A stretch of 64,000 nucleotides of DNA, from NCBI RefSeq assembly GCF_019285775.1, contig NZ_CP079105.1:2976001-3040000 (forward strand), written 5' to 3'. Every line of letters starts with the position of its first letter. Positions within the stretch are counted from its first letter, which is position 1. This stretch comes from Skermania piniformis. GTDB lineage: Bacteria; Actinomycetota; Actinomycetes; Mycobacteriales; Mycobacteriaceae. The notes beneath the pieces were generated by a model. It ran no database searches, was not told the DNA's origin, and saw only the letters and a program-made list of their open reading frames with translations. Positions 28,401-34,599 of the stretch are shown in pieces. A program made the position numbers and the translations under genes.

Positions 28401-28730
28401 CCGCCGGCGATTCCTGCCGAGCCCGACCGAGCCGGCGGTACCGCGCTGTCGCAGGCCTGGCAGGCGGTCGCCGACGCGACGCTGGAGGTCGAGCTGGATC
28501 TGCTGGTACAGCTCGCCGCGGCCGGGGTCCCGGTGCCGGTGGTCGGCGAAGAGGTCGACGGCATCCCGCTCGACGTCGCCTGGCCGGCGGTCAAGGTTGT
28601 GCTCGCGGTCGGCCTCGACGACGCAGAGCAGGAACAGTTGTCGGTGGCCGGGTGGACACTGTGCGAGCCCGACCGCGACCAGCTGGTAACTGCATTGGAA
28701 GCCGCCGCGCCGGCGAAGGGAGACCGCTGA
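22401..28730 (+). CDS. Giant DEAD-box/DUF1998 helicase with PD-(D/E)XK-like C-terminus (DruE/DrmA-DrmB-like)
   Basis: 2109 residues. The SF2 core has TGTGSGKTEAF (about 108-118), YPMNALANDQ, DILLTNYKMLDQLLLRP, LDEFHTYDGAQGTD (near 235) and TSATLG (near 290). The second lobe has VATPTLEMGIDIGDL (near 1047) and YLQRVGRAGR (near 1078). Zinc-type pairs CPACG/CPRCG (1373-1400) and CRECG (1506) precede a DUF1998 region with DLVPGGTGYL and CPCADEGKLACERC (1643-1656). Next comes a nuclease-like block, SRPDFVL (near 1770) and FTDGWNYH (near 1788), then KRQNLRDGGYQVIAVT. About 250 further residues are unassigned. The size fits Druantia DruE, and the domain order fits fused DISARM DrmA and DrmB. It is coupled to both neighbours. 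Confidence 0.87.
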   Translation: MSELLPLTQAASIRESLLDYLGTTFALADPDTRRALDEFLQDPEHGMFRGPYLRLRLPFRPAADGWRDSLEWYEGPTPYGHQAAAFARLSSYRLSADRPRPRPTLVVTGTGSGKTEAFLYPILDHCRRAKRDGITGTKAIVLYPMNALANDQAARLARLLTEHADLAGVTAALYTGEGGPKRTKVTPDGLITDREVIRDLPPDILLTNYKMLDQLLLRPADADIWARSATSLQYLVLDEFHTYDGAQGTDVSMLLRRLGLTLKSHWPEADPAITADDRARPLGRITPVATSATLGADGDPAAMVDFAHTVFGEEFGADAVITESRLTITEWADAAEARVQAEGWAVGELSPTGMEKLAQAAGAGDPHSVTVATLQALYADGAHIADDDDRIAAVVAGTDPILVDLIRAHPAFQQLIAALATAVPVDEVVRSADAPAAAIDALVTTLSHVRATHGRAAPSVDVHLWIRELTRIDRAVSGAPHFVWGDDGVPLDLDTTAGGPYLPALYCRHCNRSGWGIVLAPTGSDLDDDTAIRRRAARRDDRFRALIHAPREAEEPAAPETSSGVTDSGSGLRWLRIADRRLTVAAPDAAQLAEGGAIPVLLHVSDEAGADSKHDVCPACRQRDGIRFLGSAIATMLSVSLSTLFGTPDLNPREKRALVFTDSVQDAAHRAGFVQARSHTLTLRTLIRHALADGAPTDLATLVHRIIDQAGDAGQRFRILPPDLAERDAFARFWTEPPGGVPPAVLRRVRRRVLLDVQLEFGLRSGVGRTLERTGTAAADVEVPDAVLRACARDALDSDGVQIALDVVDPARSLGWVRGVLQHMRARGAIEHEWFTRFRAEDGNRWWITGGRRRDEGMPGFGRGSSAPGFPVLGGPTADTDLEPIGSARGWYALWTAKALGVSSAQGAVLARLLFARLRSRDVLGDATSPTGARTYHLPVESVVVRTITDLDSAAVALSCTVCRDTVVAGPATVAALSGGPCLVARCDGVLRSHRMADNFYRRMYAANDVRRVVAREHTSLLPDELRLAYENGFKQTDPPPDAPNVLVATPTLEMGIDIGDLSAVLLSSLPRTVASYLQRVGRAGRLTGNSLALAYVTGRGDQLPRFARPETTINGAVRPPATYLDAEEILARQFVASVVDRLARRPTAPHPRTTPDALRSSETGTFLGAVIAEAEQHADTLTEAFLAGFPTLAPGVAARLRDLPRAADGPGTSDLARRCHRAVQEWNRRLELTTRRRAAVQAALPDLRARAESPAAVDDDRRELRTAEATLRLLGRQLATMRSEYWIGALESFGLLPNYTLLDDSVSLAVSVHWLDPQTQEYAHSEFELTRGSAPALRDFAPGSTFYARGFAITIDAVDLGAEGEAIRTWVCCPACGHVRELAPELDGRDVPARCPRCGSPAIADPAQQLPVVELTGVSAVIRREEATIDDAVDERAQERFTLVPAVDIDPAQIGRRWFETGLGLGATRLRRLDIRWINLGRSGTGGATRIFAGVKADAALFRVCRECGKLDTSTGQNRRDEHRPWCSRRTAATEDPANIALARRLSTEGLLLRLPVSITLGDSFAVPSLAAALQLGLRERIGGDPTHLAILPIVEPSLRGDNPTALLLHDLVPGGTGYLADFADPAAVWDVLYRAWQVVSHCPCADEGKLACERCLLPFAAPADLAWTARAAAERHLANLLAGREFGPGEAPVIPDAMSWVITEAEPTDPDDGESHLEQRFRIALRARLDALGATVTEKPGPNGVVWDIGLGAGNRWTLRPQELVLGSRPDFVLTSARGGVPPTAIFTDGWNYHASPAHNRVADDAEKRQNLRDGGYQVIAVTADDVAGTTRPSAMLRRADRAMVLSHFGARITPATLDLAFGTAVDLLIDWVQQPRRENRRALAGVVPILALIAAHQTGGQRTASASTTAAAAAALAGTADPGPGNIMICRSGTFAAAIDGAAGGPSAVSVVLDDAPDRLGDHAKPAWQEWLRWANLLNFGQLPTTITTSSGIGDTAPPAIPAEPDRAGGTALSQAWQAVADATLEVELDLLVQLAAAGVPVPVVGEEVDGIPLDVAWPAVKVVLAVGLDDAEQEQLSVAGWTLCEPDRDQLVTALEAAAPAKGDR

Positions 28731-30940
28731 TGCCGTACGTGATGTTCGGTCCGGGTACGGAGAAGATCGATGGCAGCGTGCACAAGGACACCTACGGTTT
28801 CCTGACCAAGCTCGCTCGCGACGACACCACCCCGGGTCTGCACATCGAGCCGATAAACGGCTCGGCCGATCCACGCACCCGGACCGGCCGGGTCACCAAG
28901 TTCTGGCGTGCCGTGCTGGTCAAGCTGCAGAACCGTACCGGCGATCAGCCCACCTATATCTTCCTCGGCACGTACCCGCACGACGACGCGATCGAGCTCG
29001 CCCGCACCACCCGGGTCCGGATCAATCCGGCCAACGGGATCGCGGAACTGGTCGCCGCGCAATCCGCTCCGGCCGAACCGGCCCCCGTGGTCCAGGCGCC
29101 GACTCCGGGACCTGCGTCCGCCGGCCCGGCGACGCTGCGGTCGCGCAGTTACACCGTGGACGACTTCAGCGCGCTCGGCTTCGACGCCGATTTCGCGGCG
29201 GGCGCGCTCGACCTCACCGACGAGGACGCCGTGCTGGACTACGCCGATCGGGCTCCGGCGGCCTGGCAGGCCAACGCGCTGCTCGACATCTACACCGGGG
29301 CGAGCTTCGACACCGTCCGCGACACCTATCGGCTGGCTACCCCGGCGACCGTCCCGGACAGCAACGACGACGCCGCCGTGCTCACCGCACTGGAGCATCC
29401 TGCCGCGCAGATGGAGTTCGCGCTGGTGGAGAACGACGAGGCGTTGCGTGCAGCGCTGGCGAACCCGAACTTCGCGGCGTGGCGGGTGTTCCTGCATCCG
29501 ACTCAGCGCGAGCTGGCGACCAAGGCCTGGCCGGGAACCGCGCGGCTCACCGGCGGGGCGGGCACCGGTAAGACGGTGATCCTGCTCCATCGGGCGCGGG
29601 CGTTGCAGCACCGTGACCCACGGGCGCGGATCGTGCTGACCACCTTCAACCGGACGCTCGCCGAGATGCTGAAAGAGCAACTGCAGGCGCTCGATCCATC
29701 GATCGAACTGGCATCCGACCTCGGTCGGCCGGGCATCTACGTCGCCGGAGTGGACGCGTTGGCCTACCGGTTGCTGGCCACCGCGTCGGCGCGCGGCGCC
29801 GATCCCGGCGAGCTCACCGCCGCCGTGGCCGACGTGCTCGGGTCCCGCACCCACCAGGTGTTGGGAAACACCTGGCCGCGGGCGTGGAGCGCGGCTCTCG
29901 AGTCGGTCGCCGAACTGCCGAACGAGCTGCGCTCGACGGCGTTCGTCGAGGCCGAATACGCCACGGTCGTACTGCCGAACCTGGTAACCGATGAGCGTGG
30001 CTATCTGAAAGTGCGTCGCGCCGGGCGCGGCGTCGCGCTGAGCCGGGCGCGCCGGATGGCGGTCTGGTCGGTGATCGAGGCGTACCGCGCATCCGCGGCA
30101 GCGGACGGCAGCACCGACTTCGAGGAGAAGGCCGCCGTCGCGGCCCGGCTGCTGGAGCGCAGCCCGGATGCACGCCCGGCCGACCACGTGCTGGTGGACG
30201 AGGCGCAGGATCTCAGCCCGGCCCGGCTGCGCCTGCTGCGGGCTCTGGTCGCCGAAGGGCCGGACGACCTGCTGTTGGCCGACGATGCACACCAGCGGAT
30301 CTACGGCCAGCGGATCTCGCTGAGCAGTGTGGGCATCAACGTCCGCGGGCGCCGATCCCGGCGACTGACCCTGAATTACCGCACCACCGAGCAGAATCTG
30401 CGCTACGCACTCGGGGTCTTGTCCGGCACGGAGTTCGTCGATCTGGACGACGACCCGGTCGACTCGGCCGGATACCGCTCGGCCCGAAGCGGTCCGACGC
30501 CGCGAACGATCCCGACGTCGTCACTGACCGACCTGTACGACACCGTCGGCCACGTTCTGGGCGAGTGGCTCGACGCCGGGGCCGCCCCGGGCAGCATCGG
30601 GCTGCTGGTGCCCACCCGTAAGGACGGCGAGACGCTGCCGCGGGCCTTGGGCGAACGGGGTCGCACCATCACCTTCGTCGACCGGGACACAACATCGTCC
30701 GGTTCACCCATGGTGATGACCATGCACCGGGCCAAGGGCATGGAGTTCGCCAAGGTGATCCTGGTCGGCGTCGGCGCCGCGAACCTGCCCCGCGCGTACC
30801 AGATCGAGCATCTCCCCGAGGGCGACCGGCCGGACGCGCTGCAGCGCGAGCGCTCGTTGCTCTACGTCGCCGCCACCCGGGCCCGCGACGAACTGGTCGT
30901 CGTCTATTCCGGCGAGCCGAGCGAGCTGTTGCCCGGGTAA
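28730..30940 (+). CDS. UvrD-like superfamily 1 helicase with RelE-like N-terminal domain
   Basis: 736 residues from ATG 28730, which overlaps the upstream TGA (TGATG) and has GAAGGGAG as ribosome site. Residues 1-100 read like a RelE/ParE toxin fold: FLTKLARDDTTPGLHIEPI, RVTKFWRAVLVKL, then YIFLGTYPHDDAIELA. A linker rich in Pro and Ala follows. The SF1 helicase has TGGAGTGKTVIL (about 274-285), TTFNRTLAEML, LVDEAQDLSP (near 489), NYRTTEQN, TMHRAKGMEF (near 664) and LLYVAATRARDEL. Walker A, Walker B and the UvrD C-terminal motif are intact, so it should be an active DNA translocase. It ends the island and probably acts with the giant helicase. Confidence 0.87.
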   Translation: MPYVMFGPGTEKIDGSVHKDTYGFLTKLARDDTTPGLHIEPINGSADPRTRTGRVTKFWRAVLVKLQNRTGDQPTYIFLGTYPHDDAIELARTTRVRINPANGIAELVAAQSAPAEPAPVVQAPTPGPASAGPATLRSRSYTVDDFSALGFDADFAAGALDLTDEDAVLDYADRAPAAWQANALLDIYTGASFDTVRDTYRLATPATVPDSNDDAAVLTALEHPAAQMEFALVENDEALRAALANPNFAAWRVFLHPTQRELATKAWPGTARLTGGAGTGKTVILLHRARALQHRDPRARIVLTTFNRTLAEMLKEQLQALDPSIELASDLGRPGIYVAGVDALAYRLLATASARGADPGELTAAVADVLGSRTHQVLGNTWPRAWSAALESVAELPNELRSTAFVEAEYATVVLPNLVTDERGYLKVRRAGRGVALSRARRMAVWSVIEAYRASAAADGSTDFEEKAAVAARLLERSPDARPADHVLVDEAQDLSPARLRLLRALVAEGPDDLLLADDAHQRIYGQRISLSSVGINVRGRRSRRLTLNYRTTEQNLRYALGVLSGTEFVDLDDDPVDSAGYRSARSGPTPRTIPTSSLTDLYDTVGHVLGEWLDAGAAPGSIGLLVPTRKDGETLPRALGERGRTITFVDRDTTSSGSPMVMTMHRAKGMEFAKVILVGVGAANLPRAYQIEHLPEGDRPDALQRERSLLYVAATRARDELVVVYSGEPSELLPG

Positions 30941-30980
30941 CGACGAAGGGTCGCGCGCCCGGGCGTCGCACCGGCCGCGA

Positions 30981-31439
30981 CTACGCTTCGGCGCCCTTGC
31001 GGTAAACGTGGTAGCGGCGCCCGGTGACCTGGGTCGGGGTGATCCGGACGAACTCCTCCTTCGGCGCGTTGTTCCAGGACACCAACCCGAGCGCCTCGGC
31101 GCTGTCCAGTCCGGCCCGGTCCTCGATGCGCTGCGCCGTGCCCTTACAGACCACACTCCACGCCTGCCCGGCAGCTGCGTCGTAACCATCGGCCTCGAAC
31201 GCGATCGGGCCACCGATCACGACCTCGATCAGCTTGGTGCCCGGGGCAGTTCGGAACACCACCGACGTGTCGTCGACGACGTAGTTGACCGGAAAGATGT
31301 CGACCTCACCGCCCACCGCCATCGCAAGCCGGCCCACGTCGTTGCCGGACAGCAGTCGCCAGCACTGCGCCACGTCGAGTAGCTCCATGACCCCGCTCTC
31401 GCGAGCCTCGTCTGCTTCGTCGGAAATCGGTTTCGTCAT
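30981..31439 (-). CDS. Pyridoxamine 5'-phosphate oxidase-fold protein
   Basis: 152 residues from ATG 31439; an upstream ATG at 31460 adds seven poor residues. The sequence CWRLLSGNDVGRLAMAV followed by DIFPVNYVVDD, VVFRTAPGTKL, VAFEADG-like and WSVVCKGTAQRI is the split-barrel pattern of the PPOX/nitroimidazole-resistance group, which binds FMN or F420. The length is normal for this single-domain class. Likely a cytosolic flavin-binding oxidoreductase; the substrate is unknown. It stands alone on the minus strand just after the defence-like island, and its 3' end lies 40 bases from the end of the UvrD-like gene. Confidence 0.82.
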   Translation of the reverse strand: MTKPISDEADEARESGVMELLDVAQCWRLLSGNDVGRLAMAVGGEVDIFPVNYVVDDTSVVFRTAPGTKLIEVVIGGPIAFEADGYDAAAGQAWSVVCKGTAQRIEDRAGLDSAEALGLVSWNNAPKEEFVRITPTQVTGRRYHVYRKGAEA

Positions 31440-31576
31440 GCCCCTATCATCGCGCCGCATCGACCCGGTGACCCGGGTTCGGAACGACCCGACCTGCTCT
31501 CTGCGTCACACTACTTCGGCGTTGTCGGGCCCCTGGTACTGCAGGAGCACGATCTTGTCGCGGATCCGGATGCGAC

Positions 31577-32065
31577 TCAGCTCGGCTGCCGATGCAACAC
31601 CGCGTGCAGGTGATCCTGCAGCGGCTGCCCGACCGCGGCCATCCGCAACTCGTAGGTCAGCTCGTCGCCGTCGATCCGGTAGATCCGCTCCACCGCGGTC
31701 ACCTCGACCGCCGAGCTGGTCACCCCGACCAGGGCCGAGGACAACCGGATCGACCAGGCACCGTCCTCGGTGGCCAGCGCACCCTGCTGGATCTCGACGA
31801 TCCCGGTCGGCTGGGCCAGCACCAACTCGACCCGATCGGCCGCGGGCAAGCGCCAGTAGCCGGATTCGGCGTGCAGCGGCAGGCCGGACCCGACCCTGAC
31901 GGTGCGCTGGGTGTAACTCAGGAAGGGCTTGCCCACATGGGCAATCGTGATCGTCTCGGTGTAGTCGAACTCGTCGATCGTCGGGTAGGCGCCGTGCCCC
32001 TTGCCCGACCAGGTGCCGAGCAGGAACGCCAGCCGAGCGATCTCGAGGTGCAGGGGCGGCGCCAC
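31577..32065 (-). CDS. Nitrobindin-type heme-binding beta-barrel protein
   Basis: 162 residues from GTG 32065. [17 protein letters not shown] (about 14-30) is the family signature (GTWxGxGxGxYPTI), and LHAESGYWR further on is typical. The C-terminus ends HLHAVLHR, where the final His is the likely proximal heme ligand. Nitrobindins are ten-stranded barrels that bind ferric heme and isomerise peroxynitrite. The start is fixed by a TAGGAT box seven bases upstream, which makes the mRNA leaderless. It is probably a single-gene unit. Confidence 0.88.
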   Translation of the reverse strand: MAPPLHLEIARLAFLLGTWSGKGHGAYPTIDEFDYTETITIAHVGKPFLSYTQRTVRVGSGLPLHAESGYWRLPAADRVELVLAQPTGIVEIQQGALATEDGAWSIRLSSALVGVTSSAVEVTAVERIYRIDGDELTYELRMAAVGQPLQDHLHAVLHRQPS

Positions 32066-32072
32066 CCGATCG

Positions 32073-32078
32073 ATCCTA
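32073..32078 (-). promoter_or_regulatory. -10 box of the leaderless nitrobindin gene
   Basis: TAGGAT on the minus strand lies seven bases before the GTG at 32065, so transcription is expected to begin at the start codon. Confidence 0.6.
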
Positions 32079-32140
32079 TCGACGCCGGTGATCGGGTGCG
32101 GTGTCTCGCCGGAAAGACGTCGGTCGGGGTCCGCCGATCC

Positions 32141-32560
32141 TCACGACTTTCCGGCGCGCGGCTCGCCGGCGTAGGTACCGAAGGTCCACTGGTTGCCTTC
32201 GGCGTCGCGCACGGTGACCTCCCTGCTGCCGTAGTCCTGCTCGACGATCGTCGCGTCGTGGCCGAGGTTGCGGACACGCTCCGCGGCCGCCTCGATGTCG
32301 GCCGTCACGATGTAGGCCGCCGTGGTGCCGGGCTGCTGGGTGAACGGGCCCTCGGGCTTGTGCGTCCCGAGCATCACGCCGCCACCTTCGGGCCAGTCGA
32401 GCTGCGCATGCTGGATGACGCCGGCGTCGTCGCTGTAGCACGCGGTCTCCTCGAATCCGAGTGCGACCAGGAAGTCGACGACGGCGCGGGGATCGTGGGC
32501 CTGGAACGCGGGCCAGACCGTCGGTGGGTGTTGGGTGGTGTCAGGGCTCATGCCGTTCAC
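32141..32560 (-). CDS. VOC (glyoxalase/bleomycin-resistance) family protein
   Basis: 139 residues from a GTG at 32560 that overlaps the AraC gene stop (GTGA), or 136 from ATG 32551. The sequence has one betaalphabetabetabeta repeat pair: WPAFQAHDPRAVVDFLVALG, then VIQHAQLDWPEGGGVMLG, then AAYIVTADIEAAAERV and REVTVRDAEGNQWTFGTY. The His, Glu and Glu positions typical for metal sites are partly present (H in QHAQL, E in DAEG). The likely role is binding or detoxifying a small molecule. As last gene of an operon of three overlapping genes it may be the target of the AraC regulator just upstream. Confidence 0.8.
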   Translation of the reverse strand: MNGMSPDTTQHPPTVWPAFQAHDPRAVVDFLVALGFEETACYSDDAGVIQHAQLDWPEGGGVMLGTHKPEGPFTQQPGTTAAYIVTADIEAAAERVRNLGHDATIVEQDYGSREVTVRDAEGNQWTFGTYAGEPRAGKS

Positions 32561-33438
32561 TCTGCCGGGCCGGCCGGCCGCGCGGCTTGGATGTTCGGGA
32601 ACTCTGCCGCCACCCAGGCCGACGGCGACAGGCCGGCGAAGTCGTGGAAGTCACGCACGAGATGGGCATGGTCGAAGTAGCCGTGGTCGGCGGCCAGTCC
32701 GGCAAGGTCCAGGCCGGTGGCCGAGCGGTCCCGGCGTACCCGTCCGGCCAGCGTCGCGCGAGCAGCGTCGAATCGCGCCAGCCGGCCGGCCATCCGCGGG
32801 GTGATTCCGAGCTCGGCCCGGAACAGGTCGGTGAGCCGCTTGCGCGAGTAACCCACGTCGCGGCTGATCTGCTCGACCTGGGCCTTCCCGCGGCCGCGGG
32901 CGAGGAGCGTCCACGCTCGGGCGACCTCGGGCTTGACCGCCGTCGCCGCGTCCGTCCCGGCCAGGCTGCGGCGCAGGAAATGGTCGACTGCGGCGTACCG
33001 GCCGGCCCAATCCGCGATTCCGGCCAGTTCGTCTGCCAGCCGGTCGATCTCGTCGCCGAGCAGCTCGCCGACATCGAACTGATCGGTCGGCAGGGCCGAG
33101 GCCGGAATCCCGAACAGCCGGCGAACCCCGATCGGATCGAGCGCCAGCTGGATGCCGCAGCTGTGCTCGAGCAGCTCCACCGGGACCACCCGGGTGTGCA
33201 ACCCGCCCAGCACCGTCCGGTTGGTGTCGAGCCGTCCCGCAGCCCAGTCACGCCAGCTGCGGGCGGTGCGCAACGGCCGGCCGATCGGCAGCACCATCGC
33301 CAGTGACACGCTGGGCAGTCCGCGATGCACCGAGGTGGGGACGCCCTGCATCGAGTAGCCGTATCGGGCCGCGACGAACGGCCGCAGGTCGGCAGCGATC
33401 GCGACCTCGGGTGGCACACCGGCGGTCGGGTCGCTCAT
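32557..33438 (-). CDS. AraC-family transcriptional regulator
   Basis: 293 residues from ATG 33438, which overlaps the methyltransferase stop as ATGA. The C-terminal third has the two helix-turn-helix units of AraC regulators: QVEQISRDVGYSRKRLTDLF with RAELGITPRMAGRLARF, and LAGLAADHGYFDHAHLVRDF with AGLSPSAW. The N-terminal 180 residues form a ligand- or partner-sensing domain with a GYSMQG start and a YGY/H-rich pattern. The order methyltransferase, AraC and VOC with 4-base overlaps means one operon, and the regulator may control it or a distant target. Confidence 0.87.
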   Translation of the reverse strand: MSDPTAGVPPEVAIAADLRPFVAARYGYSMQGVPTSVHRGLPSVSLAMVLPIGRPLRTARSWRDWAAGRLDTNRTVLGGLHTRVVPVELLEHSCGIQLALDPIGVRRLFGIPASALPTDQFDVGELLGDEIDRLADELAGIADWAGRYAAVDHFLRRSLAGTDAATAVKPEVARAWTLLARGRGKAQVEQISRDVGYSRKRLTDLFRAELGITPRMAGRLARFDAARATLAGRVRRDRSATGLDLAGLAADHGYFDHAHLVRDFHDFAGLSPSAWVAAEFPNIQAARPAGPAE

Positions 33439-33869
33439 CCGGTCCGGACCCCGTCGACGAACAGCTGCCCGCCGGGCACCAAGGCGGCTCGGATTCGCCG
33501 CAGCGCCTCCGCCTGCTGGCGTGGATGGCGCCCGTCGAGGACCCCGACCCGGACCGCGAATGCCAGGTCGAACAGTGGCTCGTCGGCGGCGCGGTCGAAC
33601 TGCTCCACGGCGACGCACCGGAAGATCAGGTTCGGCAGGCCGCCGGCGGCTCGCTGCGCAGACGCGACCGCCCGCTCGGACCGATCGATGCCGAGCACAC
33701 TACCGGCCGGGCCGACCCGCGCAGCGACCTCGCGCGCGGCGGCACCCGGCCCGCAACCGATCTCCAGCACACGCAACCCCGGCCGCAGCGGCAGGGTGTC
33801 GACGATGGCGCTCAGCCGTGCGGAGAGGTCACTCACGATAAACCGGATACCGGACCGGTCGACAGCCAA
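33435..33869 (-). CDS. Small class I SAM-dependent methyltransferase
   Basis: 144 residues from TTG 33869, which has GAAG eight bases upstream; a GTG at 33836 is a possible shorter start. Motif I, VLEIGCGPGAAAREVA, is clear, followed by GSVLGIDRSERAVASAQ with the acidic ribose-binding residue. The VPGGQLFVDG near the end is the usual strand after motif III. The protein is short for the class, so it lacks a large substrate cap. Substrate unknown. It starts the operon with the AraC regulator and VOC protein. Confidence 0.8.
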   Translation of the reverse strand: MAVDRSGIRFIVSDLSARLSAIVDTLPLRPGLRVLEIGCGPGAAAREVAARVGPAGSVLGIDRSERAVASAQRAAGGLPNLIFRCVAVEQFDRAADEPLFDLAFAVRVGVLDGRHPRQQAEALRRIRAALVPGGQLFVDGVRTG

Positions 33870-34085
33870 CCATTCTTCAGATTACCCAGACGGGACCGAG
33901 GCTACGCGGGGCCCGCCGAGGCTCGACCGCTGAGTCCGACAACCGCGAACAAGTTGAGGCAGCGCGTGATACCGCCAAGAACGAATCGTTTTTGCATCGC
34001 TAAAGGTAGCCTCGACGAGGAATTACTCAGTGTCACCGGGTTCGGGAGCGCCGTACCCGACGACCCATTGCACAAGGAGAATGAA

Positions 34086-34589
34086 GTGTCTGGTTTCAAG
34101 CATCGCCGTATCACCGGACCGGCGCTGGCATTGGTCCTCGGCGGCGCCGCAGCGGGCGTCCTCGGTGCGGCACCCGCCAACGCGATGCCCAACACCGTGT
34201 GTCCGGCACCGGGCGCATCCAGCGCAGTCATGGACAGCGGCGCCGGCGCGTCCTGCTCGGCGACCAGTGTCGGCGGAGCAGCGGCAGCCGCATTCGGTCT
34301 CGGTGGCGAGGCCGACGCCGACGCCGGTCCGACCAGCCTGTCGCTGGCCATCGCGCAGAACGGTGGCTCCGCGACCTCGCGGTCGACGTTCCTTTCCGGG
34401 CCCGCCGCAATCGCACTCGGGCCCGGCGCAACGGTGACGACGACGGGCGTTCGGCCGGGGCTGGCGATCGGCATCGCCGGTGCCGGTGCGGACGTCGAGC
34501 TCACCGGCACCACCGGCCCCACCTGCCGGGGCGGCCTGGCGTTCGCGGGTGACTTCCAAACCCTGCAGGGCTGCCTCTCCACCCAATGA
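34086..34589 (+). CDS. Secreted Ala/Gly-rich protein of unknown function
   Basis: 167 residues from a GTG with a textbook AAGGAGA site seven bases upstream. Much longer frames in this phase lack support. An N-terminal signal peptide (GPALALVLGGAAAGVLGAAPANA) ends in an ANA cleavage site, so export is expected. The mature part is rich in Gly, Ala, Ser and Thr and has four Cys (in TVCPAPG, GASCSATS, GPTCRGG and LQGCLS). They could make two disulfides outside the cell. It resembles a family of small secreted proteins common in nocardioform genomes, perhaps DUF6764, but I cannot assign a function. Confidence 0.72.
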   Translation: MSGFKHRRITGPALALVLGGAAAGVLGAAPANAMPNTVCPAPGASSAVMDSGAGASCSATSVGGAAAAAFGLGGEADADAGPTSLSLAIAQNGGSATSRSTFLSGPAAIALGPGATVTTTGVRPGLAIGIAGAGADVELTGTTGPTCRGGLAFAGDFQTLQGCLSTQ

Positions 34590-34599
34590 CCTGGCCCGC

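Noticed and set aside
10205-30940. A phospholipase D-like DrmC gene to complete a class 1 DISARM set
   Set aside because: No HxK motif pair was found in the plausible proteins of the island; the phosphoesterase at 20254 is of the calcineurin type.
10099-30980. Search for attachment sites, integrase or tRNA bounding the helicase-methyltransferase island
   Set aside because: No tRNA-like fold, integrase motif or matching direct repeats could be found by eye at either end.
31505-31577. A short minus-strand frame reading RIRIRDKIVLLQYQGPDNAEVV after the nitrobindin gene
   Set aside because: It looks protein-like but has no start codon or ribosome site in frame, and runs into the nitrobindin gene in another frame.
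34000-34016. A sequence slightly like an iron-regulator (IdeR/DtxR) box, TAAAGGTAGCCTCGAC, before the secreted protein
   Set aside because: Only about half the consensus positions match and the dyad symmetry is lost.
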